From Planctomycetaceae bacterium (lineage in GTDB: Bacteria > Planctomycetota > Planctomycetia > Planctomycetales > Planctomycetaceae): a DNA stretch of 64,000 nt. The notes under the pieces were generated by a model, which was given only the letters and a program-made list of their open reading frames with translations, made no database searches and was not told the origin of the DNA. Numbering within the stretch: the first letter of the stretch is position 1; each line of letters starts with the position of its first letter. Of the stretch, positions 25,972 through 36,054 are shown piece by piece. The position numbers and the translations under genes are program-made. The stretch spans positions 154,318-218,317 of the forward strand of contig JANSXP010000005.1 of NCBI GenBank assembly GCA_024742875.1, read 5' to 3'.

Positions 25972-27210
25972 TTACTCGTAACGCAGGGCGTCAATCGGAT
26001 CCAGGCGACTGGCCCGCCACGCCGGGTACAGACCAAACACCATGCCGACCACCGCCGCAAAAATCATGGCCACAATGGCCGCCGGGATCGACACCACGAC
26101 GGGCCAGTCTGATCCGGAACTGATCTCGTTGATCAGCGTGGTGATGCCCACAGAAGCGCCAATACCCAGTGCCATCCCAATGGCACCACCAAAACACGAC
26201 AGCACCACCGACTCAATCAGAAACTGAATCAGAATATCACGCCCCCGGGCTCCCACCGCCATGCGGATGCCAATCTCCCGCGTACGTTCGGTCACCGACA
26301 CCAGCATGATGTTCATGATGCCCACGCCCCCCACCAGCAAAGAGATGCCGGCAATGGACGCCAGCAACGCCGTCATCATGCCGGTGATCGTTCCCAGAAA
26401 CTGGCCAATCTCCTCGCTGCTGTGCACTTCGAAATCCAGTTCTTCGCCGGCGACAATCCCGTGTCGGTCACGCAGCAGGGCCGTGATTTCGCGAGTGGCG
26501 GCCTGAATTTCTCCAGGTGACCGCGCCGCCACAAAAATGGCGTTGACCTCATCAAAACTGGATCCCTGAATGCGACGCTTGACCGTCGTGTAAGGCAGCA
26601 GCAGCACGTTGTCCTGATCTTCGCCCGTTAGTCCGGCGCCTTTTTTTTCCAGAATGCCCACGACCGTGAACGGAATGTTGCCGATCCGCACAGACTGCCC
26701 AAGGGGGTTCTGCGTTTGAAACAGCTCCTTGACCACCGTGTAACCCAGCACGCACACGCGATTGCCCGTTTGAATATCCACTTTCTGAAAGAAGCTGCCG
26801 GCCTGCAGCTTCCACGCGCGGATGGTCAGATAGTCAATACCCACACCAAACATCTCGTTTGGCTGCCAGTTGTTGTTGCCCCGTACGACCGGCTTGCTGG
26901 TGCCGACCAGCGGACTGACGGCCAGCACCGAGTCCAGTTCTTCGCCAATGGCCACGGCATCAGATTCCGTCAGACTGGGCGTAACCTGTCGCACGCCGTT
27001 GCGACGCTCGCTGCGGGGCGTGACAAACAGGAAGTTGGTCCCCAGCGACTTCAGTTCGTTTTGCAGCAGCTGGCCCGCGCTGCTGCCAACACTCACCATG
27101 GTTGTCACGGCAGCGATGCCAATCACCACGCCCAGCACGGTGAGCGTGGCCCGCATCTTGTTGCGTCCCAGCGCTCGAATGGCGACAGAAATTGTCAGCA
27201 GAAAGCTCAT
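25972..27210 (-). CDS. MacB-type ABC transporter permease
   Basis: 412 residues, ATG 27210. The topology is that of MacB/LolC: one N-terminal membrane helix (about 20-45, ATLTVLGVVIGIAAVTTMVSVG), a large periplasmic domain (about 50-280), then three C-terminal helices within the FtsX domain (LASIAGISLLVGGVGIMNIMLVSVTERTREIGIRMAVGA). The coupling-helix motif ERTREIGIRMAVGA is intact. The ATPase is encoded separately rather than fused as in E. coli MacB. The stop of the adaptor gene lies 2 bp upstream. Substrates of such pumps range from macrolides to lipoproteins and siderophores; nothing here specifies one. Confidence 0.95.
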   Translation of the reverse strand: MSFLLTISVAIRALGRNKMRATLTVLGVVIGIAAVTTMVSVGSSAGQLLQNELKSLGTNFLFVTPRSERRNGVRQVTPSLTESDAVAIGEELDSVLAVSPLVGTSKPVVRGNNNWQPNEMFGVGIDYLTIRAWKLQAGSFFQKVDIQTGNRVCVLGYTVVKELFQTQNPLGQSVRIGNIPFTVVGILEKKGAGLTGEDQDNVLLLPYTTVKRRIQGSSFDEVNAIFVAARSPGEIQAATREITALLRDRHGIVAGEELDFEVHSSEEIGQFLGTITGMMTALLASIAGISLLVGGVGIMNIMLVSVTERTREIGIRMAVGARGRDILIQFLIESVVLSCFGGAIGMALGIGASVGITTLINEISSGSDWPVVVSIPAAIVAMIFAAVVGMVFGLYPAWRASRLDPIDALRYE

Positions 27211-27212
27211 CG

Positions 27213-28472
27213 TTATTTCTTTGGCTTCAGACCGGTGACCACCAGATCGCCTTCCTTCAGATCACCGCTGATCAGTTCGTGAAAGCGATAGTCACTCACA
27301 CCAACGACCACTTCAACGGCCCGCAGCTTTTCTCCGTCCTGCACCCAGACATGTCGACGCGACGTCTTTGACGACTCCTCAGTCACCTCATCAATGGGCT
27401 TGTCTTCCAGGCCGCTGTTGTCATCCTCCAGCGAAAAGGAGAGGTCTAGCTTTTCGTGATCGTCTTTGTGGACGTGCTCTTTGTTTTCCGGCATGTACCG
27501 CAATGCGGCGGCCGGCACTTTCAGCACGTCCTTTCGCTCATCAATCAGAAACGTCAGCTCGGCCGTCATGCCCGGCAGCAGTTTCATGTCCGGATTGGGC
27601 GTGGCAATCACTACCGGATAGGTCACCACATTCTGTGTGGTGGTGGAGCTCAGCCGAATCTGCTCAATGATGCCCGTTTCAAACAGCTCGTCCGGATAGG
27701 CGTCCACTTTGAACATCACAGCTGCGGACTCGTCTTTGGCCCGCCGAATCATGCCCATGTCGGCCTCGTCGATGGACGCGAAGATGTGCATCTTCTTTTT
27801 CATGTCCGGAGAAATGATAAACAGCTCGGGCGCCTCAAACTGAGCGGCCAGCGTCTGCCCCGGATCAATTTTGCGGTCAATAATCACGCCGTCGACCGGC
27901 GAACGGATCTTGGTGTATCCCAGGTTGGCCTCTGAGTTTTCCAGGTTGGCCTGGGCCTGTTTGACCGAAGCATCCGCCACGGACAGCTGAGCCTCCAGCT
28001 GCATGCGGGAAAAGTGATACTGGTCCATTTCCGTTTGCGAAATAAAATCCCGGTTCTGGTCGCGGAGCTTGATGGCTCGATTTTCATCGTTGATCGCCAG
28101 CTGCAGCTGGGCTTTCACACGCGACACCTCGGCACGACGATTGGACAAAGCCGCTTTGTCGGCCGCGACGGCCGCTTTGTAAATGCGGGGATCGATCGTG
28201 GCCAGAATCTGATCCTTTTTCACCTCATCATTAAAGTCCACAAACAGATCTTCAATCGGCCCGGACACAAAACTGCCCACCTGCACCGACAGCACGGGCC
28301 GCACTTCGCCGGTGGCGTTTCGAGTCACGCGAATAGCGCCCGTTTCAATGGAGGCTGTGCGAAAGCTGGGTTTGTTGCGCTGCTTCAGCCAGGCCGACGC
28401 TTTCTGCCAGCCAAAATAGCCGGCACCACACAGCACACCCAGAACCAGAAGCAGCTTGATGAAAAAACGCAT
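27213..28472 (-). CDS. Periplasmic adaptor subunit (MacA/HlyD-like)
   Basis: 419 residues from ATG 28472 (MRFFIKLLLVLGVLCGAGYFGW), a single N-terminal anchor. Order of parts: half-lipoyl (GEVRPVLSVQVGSFVSGPIEDLFVDFNDEVKKDQILATIDP), a long alpha-helical hairpin (about 95-180), the second half-lipoyl (YTKIRSPVDGVIIDRKIDPGQTL), a beta-barrel and a membrane-proximal domain. An insert rich in Asp/Glu/His (NKEHVHKDDHEKLD, then DDNSGLEDKPIDE) interrupts the C-terminal region and is unusual; it could bind metal. The gene is 2 bp ahead of the permease gene, making a MacA-MacB-TolC-like tripartite exporter. Confidence 0.93.
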   Translation of the reverse strand: MRFFIKLLLVLGVLCGAGYFGWQKASAWLKQRNKPSFRTASIETGAIRVTRNATGEVRPVLSVQVGSFVSGPIEDLFVDFNDEVKKDQILATIDPRIYKAAVAADKAALSNRRAEVSRVKAQLQLAINDENRAIKLRDQNRDFISQTEMDQYHFSRMQLEAQLSVADASVKQAQANLENSEANLGYTKIRSPVDGVIIDRKIDPGQTLAAQFEAPELFIISPDMKKKMHIFASIDEADMGMIRRAKDESAAVMFKVDAYPDELFETGIIEQIRLSSTTTQNVVTYPVVIATPNPDMKLLPGMTAELTFLIDERKDVLKVPAAALRYMPENKEHVHKDDHEKLDLSFSLEDDNSGLEDKPIDEVTEESSKTSRRHVWVQDGEKLRAVEVVVGVSDYRFHELISGDLKEGDLVVTGLKPKK

Positions 28473-28560
28473 GTCAGTTGATGTCGAAAAAATGACAGAA
28501 AGAAGTCGGCCGGATCCGGCCATGCACACACAGTCCAGAGGTATTCCAGTCCTGAACGTG

Positions 28561-30450
28561 TCAGCACAACTGCTGCCCCAGCGGACCTCGTTTGGGGACC
28601 AGGGGCATCGTCTGACTGGAGTCCACATCAATGCGTGACATCAGCGATGACAGGTTTTTCAGGACCCAGCCACGCAGGCCCAGCGTCATGCCTCCGTACA
28701 CTGCAAAATTCATGAGGATCAGAAACATGTCGCTGGTGGGAATCCAGTCGCTGCGGTGAATCTGATACAGGTCATGCCACTCGTTCAGCGCCGGAACGAT
28801 AACCGGACTGGTGATAGCGAAAAACGGAAAATCTCCAGGATCGCTGTCAGCGAGCATCATCATTAACGCCGTGCAGATCATGGGAATGAAACACAGCACC
28901 AGCGCGCTGACCAGCGTCGCCACCATCGCCTTGATCTGCGTGTTCAGTTTTAGACCAAAGAACACGGACATCCACTTGATCAGATTCATATAGATGAAGG
29001 AATTGCCGAGCGAGCAGATCATGTATGTGGTGGCCGAGAGGATCCAGTCGAACGACCACGCCTCGGGACGTTTGGCATTGCTCCAGTAGGCGCTGCCACC
29101 CTGGTAACTGGAGCTCATCGTGGAGAACGGCAGCCGTGTGCATTTTAAATTGATCAGGCAGTGCACAAACAAAACGCCCAGCAGCACCCACATCACACTG
29201 TGTGCGCCGGCCAGTTTTTGCGCCAGAATCTCCCGGTTGCCCAGCGGGGCGACCAGCAGAGAATCCAGCGTCTGCCGCTCGCGTTCTTTGCCAAACAGGC
29301 GACACGAAATACTCATCACCAGCAGCATGGCGATAATCATGGCGAGCACATGAAAGAGCACGGCCAGATCATCGTCCCAGTTTTCGTTTTCCAGAATCAG
29401 CCATTCCAGCGCCAGAATGCCGAGGATCACAAACGCCTGCAGCCAGCGATTGTTGACCAGGCCCGCCCGAGTTTCCCGCCAGCTGATAGGTCGATCCGCA
29501 GACACTGCGCGGGCGGGTCGATACGCGTGCACGTCGTCATCGTCGTCATCCACAGGACCGTCCAGAGATAACGCGCGGCGAAAGACACGTTTGATCAGCT
29601 TCAGTGTCCGCCCGACCGCCGTGCGGACGATTCGCTCCAGAGACCACGCCCCACCAAAACCAAAGTAGATCACCGCAAACCGAGCGGCCACCACCAGCAG
29701 CGTGGAGATCACCACTGAGGGGGTAATGAGCAAAGCCAGATGTTCCGTTCCGTCCCCTCTCCCGATGACCATGGCCATGATGTAGACGGGAAACAGCATG
29801 AACTCCGCATCCGGAAGCGACATCGACGGCGCACCGGGGGCCAGATCCAGCTCATGCAGAATGGGCCAGCCGAAATACATGACCGCCAGCAGACCATAAG
29901 TCATCCAGAAAGCCGCAATGCTGGTTTCCAGAATCGCCGAGCTGAACACGGCCACACAGATAATCTGATACAGGACCAGGCCGACAATGACGATGCCTGT
30001 CAGCGTTTCTTCCAGCGTGAGTCCGCCAAACAGATAGCAGATCGCAAACAGGGGCGAACTGGCCACCAGCAGCGATATCAGCGGCAATGCGCGGGACACC
30101 ATCTTCTCAAACACCAGCCCCCCGGGCCGCAGGCGGGAGATCATCAGTAATCCCAGCGTCTGCTTTTCCTTTTCCGTGGTGATGGCACCACACGTCATCG
30201 CCGGTCCGAGGGCGTAAAGAGTCATCATGACCGTGATGAACATCACGGTGACCATCTCCCGGCCCTGTCCGAGAATCCACATCATGCTGCGCGCCCGCAT
30301 CATGATGCTCGCGTACATCACCAGAAAGACGAGCATGAATACGGCCACACAAATCGCCCGCAGCGCATAGGTGCGGCGTTTCTGAGACTGCTCGGTCAGT
30401 TCCCGCTGAATGAGGGGGAACTCCATTGTCTGCCTGATCCAGTTCAGCAT
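28561..30450 (-). CDS. ABC-2 type transporter permease, large
   Basis: 629 residues, ATG 30450 (MLNWIRQTMEFPLIQRELTE). Ten or more hydrophobic helices are visible, with an N-terminal ABC-2 half (ALRAICVAVFMLVFLVMYASIMM, then ITTEKEKQTLGLLMISRLRPG) and a second half repeating the pattern (GKERERQTLDSLLVAPLGNREILAQKL). The two E-x-Q-T-L-x-x-L motifs are the coupling elements of ABC-2 permeases, so this is a fused pair. No ATPase is adjacent: the next gene downstream (88 bp) is the MacA-like adaptor. Its natural ATPase may be encoded elsewhere, possibly the unpartnered one at 60504. It is the first gene of the export operon. Confidence 0.87.
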   Translation of the reverse strand: MLNWIRQTMEFPLIQRELTEQSQKRRTYALRAICVAVFMLVFLVMYASIMMRARSMMWILGQGREMVTVMFITVMMTLYALGPAMTCGAITTEKEKQTLGLLMISRLRPGGLVFEKMVSRALPLISLLVASSPLFAICYLFGGLTLEETLTGIVIVGLVLYQIICVAVFSSAILETSIAAFWMTYGLLAVMYFGWPILHELDLAPGAPSMSLPDAEFMLFPVYIMAMVIGRGDGTEHLALLITPSVVISTLLVVAARFAVIYFGFGGAWSLERIVRTAVGRTLKLIKRVFRRALSLDGPVDDDDDDVHAYRPARAVSADRPISWRETRAGLVNNRWLQAFVILGILALEWLILENENWDDDLAVLFHVLAMIIAMLLVMSISCRLFGKERERQTLDSLLVAPLGNREILAQKLAGAHSVMWVLLGVLFVHCLINLKCTRLPFSTMSSSYQGGSAYWSNAKRPEAWSFDWILSATTYMICSLGNSFIYMNLIKWMSVFFGLKLNTQIKAMVATLVSALVLCFIPMICTALMMMLADSDPGDFPFFAITSPVIVPALNEWHDLYQIHRSDWIPTSDMFLILMNFAVYGGMTLGLRGWVLKNLSSLMSRIDVDSSQTMPLVPKRGPLGQQLC

Positions 30451-30765
30451 GCCTGACGAACAAATCGCTTTCTGATTGCGGCTGTGAGTGTCCGGGAGAC
30501 GACCGCCCCAAAGACGCCAGTTTCCGACGTCCGTCTGTGTGTGACACGACGTGTAACAACGCGTATCAGGCAGACACCATCAGCCGCTCGTAGTGTAGCC
30601 AATTGCCGCTGATGGAGGGCGGCAATGAGGGATTCTGACGTGCGGGTTTCACCAAAGAGCCTGACTCTTTCCAGGTCGTCTGCGGTGCACAATTCCTGGC
30701 ACTTATCCCCATTCTGAAGCACAAAATCGCGAATTGTCTGGCCAAAGACACGTCAAGAACTGAGG
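30451..30765. other. Intergenic region with an 8-bp perfect inverted repeat
   Basis: 315 bp between the class II aldolase stop and the ABC-2 permease start. ATTGCCGC (30602-30609) and GCGGCAAT (30619-30626) form a perfect stem with a 9-base loop. No T tract follows on minus, so it may be a weak terminator or an operator for the export operon. Confidence 0.5.
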
Positions 30766-32064
30766 TCACGCCTTGTCGAGGCCAAATTCCTGTACGAGTT
30801 GCGCGATTACATCATCCGACATGGGCGAAATGGGGCCCACCACCTGAGCATTGATAATCGCCTCTGCCGTCGATTCCAGCACTTCCAGACGATCGAAGGT
30901 GTCGAGCACACTGCGGCCGGTAACCACCACTCCGTCGTTTTGCAGCAGTGCCGCGGGGTTGCGAGCGGACACCGCCGACGCGATTTCCTCGTCAGTTCCA
31001 TACTGCACGCCATACGCCATACGCCCCACGTCCCGCAAAAACACATAGCTTTCCGGAATCATGCGCACGTCCAGTTTGGCGTCCGTCACACTGAATGCCG
31101 TCGCATTCACGGGGTGGGCAAAAACAATCGACTGGACATCAGGATGCGCGCAATAAATGGCCCGGTGCGCGGCGGCCGCACGACTAGCCCGTTTGCCAGC
31201 TTCGCGCCGATCACCATCGACCAGCACAAAGTCTTCCACCTCCAGACACTCCCGGTCCTGCAGCGTGGGAGTGATGAGAAAGGCGGTGTCCGACAGACGA
31301 GCCGAAAAGCTGCCTTCGGTGCTGATCAGCAGTCGCTGACGGCAGCCACGGCGGACGAAATCACACAGCTGCCTGCGCAGTTCGCACTCTTCGGCTGACG
31401 TGACATCCGGCACAAACGTTTCAAAGTCCACACTGCGGTCTGCCGCCTGCCGGAGCTGATCATCGGACAGGAACTGAATGTCGCCCGTTTGCCGGGCCTT
31501 AATCAAAGTCTTTGCGGCAAACTCAAATGCCTCGAAACGCTGGAAGGCATGTGCCAGGCAATCGCCTCCCACCACCACACCATGATTTTCCAGCACACAG
31601 CTGTCGTTTCCGGCCGCAAACGAACGCGCGATACTCGCGCCCAGCTGCTGGCTGCCCGGACACGCATAATCCGCGAAGCCCGTCCGCCCACACACCGAAT
31701 GTGCCTGATGAAACAGGCGCGTGTTGGGCACTTCGTGACAAATGCTGAAGGCCACCAGGGCAATCGGATGGGCGTGGACGATCGCCTGAATGTCCGAGCG
31801 AGCTTCGTAAATGGCCTGATGAAAGGGGAGTTCTGAAGACGGCGGATGCGGACCATCGGTCGAACCGTCGGGCCGAACGCAGATGATGTCCCGACGGGTC
31901 AGATTGCCCTTGTCCACTCGCGCCGGAGAAATCCAGATGTTGCCATCGGCATCACGAATGGACAGGTTGCCTCCGGACGTTGTCGTCATGCGATAACGAT
32001 AGATGCGATCCATTGTCGACATGATTTCGTCGCGCGGATGAATCAGGTTTCGTGCAGTAGTCAT
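30766..32064 (-). CDS. Tandem class II aldolase/adducin-domain protein
   Basis: 432 residues from ATG 32064 ([15 protein letters not shown]). Two class II aldolase domains in one chain: about residues 5-215 and 225-432. Domain 1 is complete: [10 protein letters not shown], the catalytic Glu in [11 protein letters not shown], and zinc His residues in IVHAHPIAL and [10 protein letters not shown]. In domain 2 the matching positions are IVFAHPVNA (first His now Phe) and LLQNDGVVV (third His now Asp), so only one of three zinc ligands is left. Domain 1 could act on a sugar-1-phosphate such as fuculose-1-phosphate; domain 2 probably has a structural or regulatory role. The protein is cytoplasmic. 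Confidence 0.9.
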   Translation of the reverse strand: MTTARNLIHPRDEIMSTMDRIYRYRMTTTSGGNLSIRDADGNIWISPARVDKGNLTRRDIICVRPDGSTDGPHPPSSELPFHQAIYEARSDIQAIVHAHPIALVAFSICHEVPNTRLFHQAHSVCGRTGFADYACPGSQQLGASIARSFAAGNDSCVLENHGVVVGGDCLAHAFQRFEAFEFAAKTLIKARQTGDIQFLSDDQLRQAADRSVDFETFVPDVTSAEECELRRQLCDFVRRGCRQRLLISTEGSFSARLSDTAFLITPTLQDRECLEVEDFVLVDGDRREAGKRASRAAAAHRAIYCAHPDVQSIVFAHPVNATAFSVTDAKLDVRMIPESYVFLRDVGRMAYGVQYGTDEEIASAVSARNPAALLQNDGVVVTGRSVLDTFDRLEVLESTAEAIINAQVVGPISPMSDDVIAQLVQEFGLDKA

Positions 32065-32231
32065 GATGGTCTCTTTGTCGGCCGGCGAACAATGGCAGTT
32101 GCAACAGGGCTGTGGCTGCAGCGAGGAGGAACTCGGAAGAAACCTACATCCCCCGCCGACGATCGTCTCACGTTGGCCGCCACGACGCAATCGCGGAAGC
32201 CGCAGGTGTGGGGTTGTCTGCAGGTGGCACG

Positions 32232-34349
32232 TCAGGGCACTCGCACGGGCCGCAATCGAACGGCCTGGTCCCGCGGCAGGGGAATCACGGGCCAGTATTC
32301 CTCAAAAACCGACGCCTCGCTGTCTGATTCAAATGCCCGATACACGCGCCACGCCTGTTTCGGCTGGGTGTCCCGATCGCGCAGCCCCAGCAGCAGGCCC
32401 CCTTCGGCGTCGGGGTGATCATAAAAATTGTGGTAGTGATACGCTTCAATCGCAGGCAGCTGTTTGATGCGGGACATGGTGTACACAATTCCGGCCGCCT
32501 GCAGCTTCTGATCAGACGGCGAAAGCGACAGGCTGTTGACGCCCTGTTCCGACAGCAGAATGCCGCGGATTTGTCCCCGCCAGTGCAGCTGCGGCTGATC
32601 CAGACAGGCCACCAAAACTTCGATGTTGGCCGGCGTGATGTAATCGGTGTCGGCATCAAACGTGACGTTATTATTCCAGACGTCCGGATGAAACATGGGC
32701 TCAGGATAAGGGTGATAGGCCACGCCCCATTCGTAATCGGATTCCACGCGTGCGGCCCTGGCAAACAGGTCCAGCAGTTCCCGCGTGACGTAGGTGCCTT
32801 CGCCCGCACTTTGCTTTTTCCAGTGATGCGTCAGCGACACAAACACGCGTGCCTGAGGATCAAACAGCCGCGCCGTGTGATAAACCAGTCGTGCCGAACG
32901 CTGCAGCGTCTCCACATAGCGCGGCAGCGGCTGATCGCCCATGTTGGTCCATGCGCCTGCCTGATTGACCTCGTTGTGCAAAATCCAGTTCACGATGCGA
33001 CCGTGCGGCTGCTCCGGTCGTGTGTAGCGTTCGGTCAGATAGTGCATGATGCCGCCGTACATACGAACGGCCGCCTCGGAATTCATCGCGGGCATGGCAA
33101 AGATGCCCGAAGCCCGCGCCGACGGATGCGTCAGCAGGCTGCGTGGCTGCCCCTGTGCGTCACGGCCGTTGCCGATCAGCAGAATGGCGGAAACAAGAAT
33201 GCCCTCGTCGGACAGAGGACCGATGGTTCTGTCCAGCCGCTCCACATAGGCGGTGTTCAGGGCATAGGCCTGACCTTCAAACGTCCAGCGCGTCCAGCCT
33301 GGCGGCAATGATTTTGCTGCCGGGCGAATCAGGCCGCTCACGACAATGTTTACCGTTGCATGCTTCACCCCCAGCTCAACCACCGGATGGTCGTCTGGCA
33401 GCGGCACCCGCAGACCGCCGACCCCTTTGATGCCGTCCGCCACAGGACGAGCGAATTCACGACGTGGTGTCGACCAGCTGCTCGCGTAAGCGGCTGGCCC
33501 CAACGGCTGTCGCTGATCTCCTGCTGTCACCGGCAACCAGCGTGACGTGGCGCGATCCCGACCGTTGACAAATCGGGGGACCGTCAGCGTCATTTCGCGG
33601 GACTCCCAAGTCTGCTGTGCCTCCACGAGTCCCTCGAGGGGATCATAGGCGGCCGTCCACAGCGGCCGCTCCAGCACCCCCGCGGCCAGGCGACCATCTG
33701 AGTCCCGCTGCCACGAAATCGCAATCTCGTCAGTGCCAATGTTGACGTTGGTTGTGCGAACCTCCGCTTTGGCCGACAGGTAGTCCTGCCAGGCGACCGC
33801 TTCCGACGCTCTTTGCTTCCGGATCTTCGCACGCCGCTGTTCGGACTGCTGTTCCGCGGGCTGCGGCGGTACGAGCTGAAAGTTCCGCACACGAAAAGAG
33901 GCCGGAACGTCCGCATCAAAATCAAACAGCAGACGTTTGCCCAGTTGTCTGGCGGGCGATCTTCTCAGGTCCACTCGCACGTTTCGCCAGCCTTCGGCGA
34001 TGGGCAGCGTGGAGATCGGCACAGGCTGCAGCCGATCTCCGTCGCGAACCTTGATGACAAATCGCCGCAGCGGTGCCGCACTGAAGTAGTCAAAAGACAA
34101 CACGGGTGTGTCCTGCAGCGAGGCCTGCTCGGGAATAAACTCCAGCCAGAAATGCGGATTCTCGCCGGTCACCGTCACCTGCTGGACGCCATCACGCGGC
34201 AACACCTGGACAGAATGCCGGGGGCCGATCTTCAGAGCAAATTCCGACTGCTGACCGGACGCCTGTGACGGCACGTTCGGCAGAATGCAATGGACTATGA
34301 ACAGTAAGCCGGGCAGGGCGCAACGCAGAGGGGATGAACGGAGCATCAT
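32232..34349 (-). CDS. Secreted glycoside-hydrolase-like protein (DUF5722-type)
   Basis: About 705 residues from ATG 34349 (a second ATG follows at once; no clear ribosome site). The N-terminal hydrophobic stretch ([24 protein letters not shown]) is a signal peptide. The first 220 residues look like a beta-sandwich; the C-terminal 380 have a TIM-barrel glycosidase look: [12 protein letters not shown], with Glu after Asn as in clan GH-A acid/base strands, [11 protein letters not shown], and LLSEQGVNS, a candidate nucleophile Glu. I recall this layout from the DUF5722 family in planctomycetes and Bacteroidetes, from memory only. It probably acts on a polysaccharide in the periplasm. It is divergent from the phosphoesterase gene. 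Confidence 0.75.
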   Translation of the reverse strand: MMLRSSPLRCALPGLLFIVHCILPNVPSQASGQQSEFALKIGPRHSVQVLPRDGVQQVTVTGENPHFWLEFIPEQASLQDTPVLSFDYFSAAPLRRFVIKVRDGDRLQPVPISTLPIAEGWRNVRVDLRRSPARQLGKRLLFDFDADVPASFRVRNFQLVPPQPAEQQSEQRRAKIRKQRASEAVAWQDYLSAKAEVRTTNVNIGTDEIAISWQRDSDGRLAAGVLERPLWTAAYDPLEGLVEAQQTWESREMTLTVPRFVNGRDRATSRWLPVTAGDQRQPLGPAAYASSWSTPRREFARPVADGIKGVGGLRVPLPDDHPVVELGVKHATVNIVVSGLIRPAAKSLPPGWTRWTFEGQAYALNTAYVERLDRTIGPLSDEGILVSAILLIGNGRDAQGQPRSLLTHPSARASGIFAMPAMNSEAAVRMYGGIMHYLTERYTRPEQPHGRIVNWILHNEVNQAGAWTNMGDQPLPRYVETLQRSARLVYHTARLFDPQARVFVSLTHHWKKQSAGEGTYVTRELLDLFARAARVESDYEWGVAYHPYPEPMFHPDVWNNNVTFDADTDYITPANIEVLVACLDQPQLHWRGQIRGILLSEQGVNSLSLSPSDQKLQAAGIVYTMSRIKQLPAIEAYHYHNFYDHPDAEGGLLLGLRDRDTQPKQAWRVYRAFESDSEASVFEEYWPVIPLPRDQAVRLRPVRVP

Positions 34350-34646
34350 GGAAGAATCACGGGGAGGTTGACGGGCGGGGCGGTGGGAAGGATTGCCGCG
34401 GGCAGGAGTACGTGACGGAAGGCCTCGCAGCAGGCGGGCATTGGCTCCGCAGCATAAGCTGTCGCCTCTGCTCACAAAAGCCCCAGCGGTTAGACGGCCA
34501 CCAGATGGCTACCACTGCGGCGAATCCGTCGGTGAGGATCCTGTCGTTCGTCACCGGCACTGGCAGCGATCGCCGCGTTTGCCTAGCCTACGCCGCGAAT
34601 CACTTTGCAAATCCCCTTGCACATCCCCACATCACCGGCTGGCACC

Positions 34647-35909
34647 ATGAACACGGCCATCGGCCTTGCCATTCTGATGATCTCCTGCATCGGCAACGCG
34701 GAATTGTGGGTGATCATGGTCAACCGTCGGCACTCGCTGCAGTATCGCCACCACACACTGCGGCAGATCCGCAAGCTGCACGACATTGGGCTGACTGCCT
34801 ATCCACCGCTGATTCTGCTCATCGCCGGTCTGCGTCCCGGCGGCCTGCTGCGGGGCGGTCATTTTGTCGATCTGCCCGGCACTGTGCAGTGGCTGATCGG
34901 CACCACATTTCTGGGCTTTGTCAGTTTTGTCGTGTGCGTGGTTCGCTACCAACTCAGGCGGCCACCAGCCGGCTACCGTTTGCTGAACTCCACGATTTAT
35001 TCGGCCACCGTCGATGGAGCGTCGGCCGACGTCGGCACGGCGCCTCACAGCCCACACGCCACAACAGACCGACGGTCCACCGCCGGGGGCCCCTCTACGT
35101 CACGCCTGAGCCGTCTTCCCTTCAATCAGATTCGTCAGCTGGAAGTGAACACCAAGCAGTTTCCGCTGCGGAGCGGGCCGGCGGGCGAACAGACAGCCGC
35201 AGCGCCATTGCGGCTGGTGCACTTTACGGACGTGCATCTGGTTGGCTGCCCTGAACGTGCGCATTACGAATTTGCCACAGAGCGTATGCTGGAACTTTCG
35301 CCCGACGCATTTCTGTTCACTGGTGATCTGCTGGACGATATGCGACTGCTGCCAACAGCTGTGGACCTGTTCGCCCGCATGGCGACCGTCGCGCCCTGCT
35401 ATTTCATTCTTGGCAACCATGACTGGCATCTGGAATACAGGGAGATCCGTCACCGCATTGCCGACACCGGCTGGATCGATGTGGCGGACCGCACGCTCGT
35501 CACGAAGCTGGGCCCATGGAACGTTCGGCTGGCCGGCACTGAAGCTCCGTGGATGGGCGGCAATCCCTCCGTACCGGATCGCCGTGACGCGGAGGAAGAC
35601 GTGCGACTGCTGCTCAGTCACGCACCCGATCAGCGAAATTACGCGGCCGACAATGACTTCGACCTGATGCTGTGCGGTCACAATCACGGCGGGCAGGTGG
35701 TACTGCCCGTCATTGGCCCGATTTATTCGCCCAGTTGCTACGGCGTGCGATATGCCGGAGGCGCCTTTCGCTATCGCTCACTGCTCATGCATGTGTCCCG
35801 CGGGCTGGGAGCCAGGGATCCGCTGCGCTGGAACTGTCGTCCGGAAGTGAGTCTGCTGGAATTGTCAGCGCCTTCAGGCAGGCAGGCGGATGACCGGCCG
35901 GGAAGATGA
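34647..35909 (+). CDS. Membrane-anchored metallophosphoesterase
   Basis: 420 residues from ATG 34647 (MNTAIGLAILMISCIGNAE); the start 14 codons earlier is less likely. Three hydrophobic segments lie in the first 110 residues (AIGLAILMISC, YPPLILLIAGL, LGFVSFVVCVV), followed by a low-complexity linker and a calcineurin-like domain (about 195-405). All metal and phosphate ligands are present: FTDVHL, LFTGDLLDD, LGNHDWH, LLSHAPD and CGHNHGG. The family includes YkuE-type UDP-sugar or lipid phosphoesterases acting near the membrane; the specific substrate is not evident. It converges with the VWA gene cluster, with 145 bp between stops. Confidence 0.9.
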   Translation: MNTAIGLAILMISCIGNAELWVIMVNRRHSLQYRHHTLRQIRKLHDIGLTAYPPLILLIAGLRPGGLLRGGHFVDLPGTVQWLIGTTFLGFVSFVVCVVRYQLRRPPAGYRLLNSTIYSATVDGASADVGTAPHSPHATTDRRSTAGGPSTSRLSRLPFNQIRQLEVNTKQFPLRSGPAGEQTAAAPLRLVHFTDVHLVGCPERAHYEFATERMLELSPDAFLFTGDLLDDMRLLPTAVDLFARMATVAPCYFILGNHDWHLEYREIRHRIADTGWIDVADRTLVTKLGPWNVRLAGTEAPWMGGNPSVPDRRDAEEDVRLLLSHAPDQRNYAADNDFDLMLCGHNHGGQVVLPVIGPIYSPSCYGVRYAGGAFRYRSLLMHVSRGLGARDPLRWNCRPEVSLLELSAPSGRQADDRPGR

Positions 35910-36054
35910 TTGCGGCAGACGGGTGGCCCGTGGTCGAAATCGCGTCCAGTCGGCTCGCGTGCGATGTGTCCGGATCTGTGAAGACTCCAATCCGAAGACC
36001 GCACCCGGGAAACCTGATCGTTCGCCACAGTTGCCGGCAGATTTTCGGGACGTG

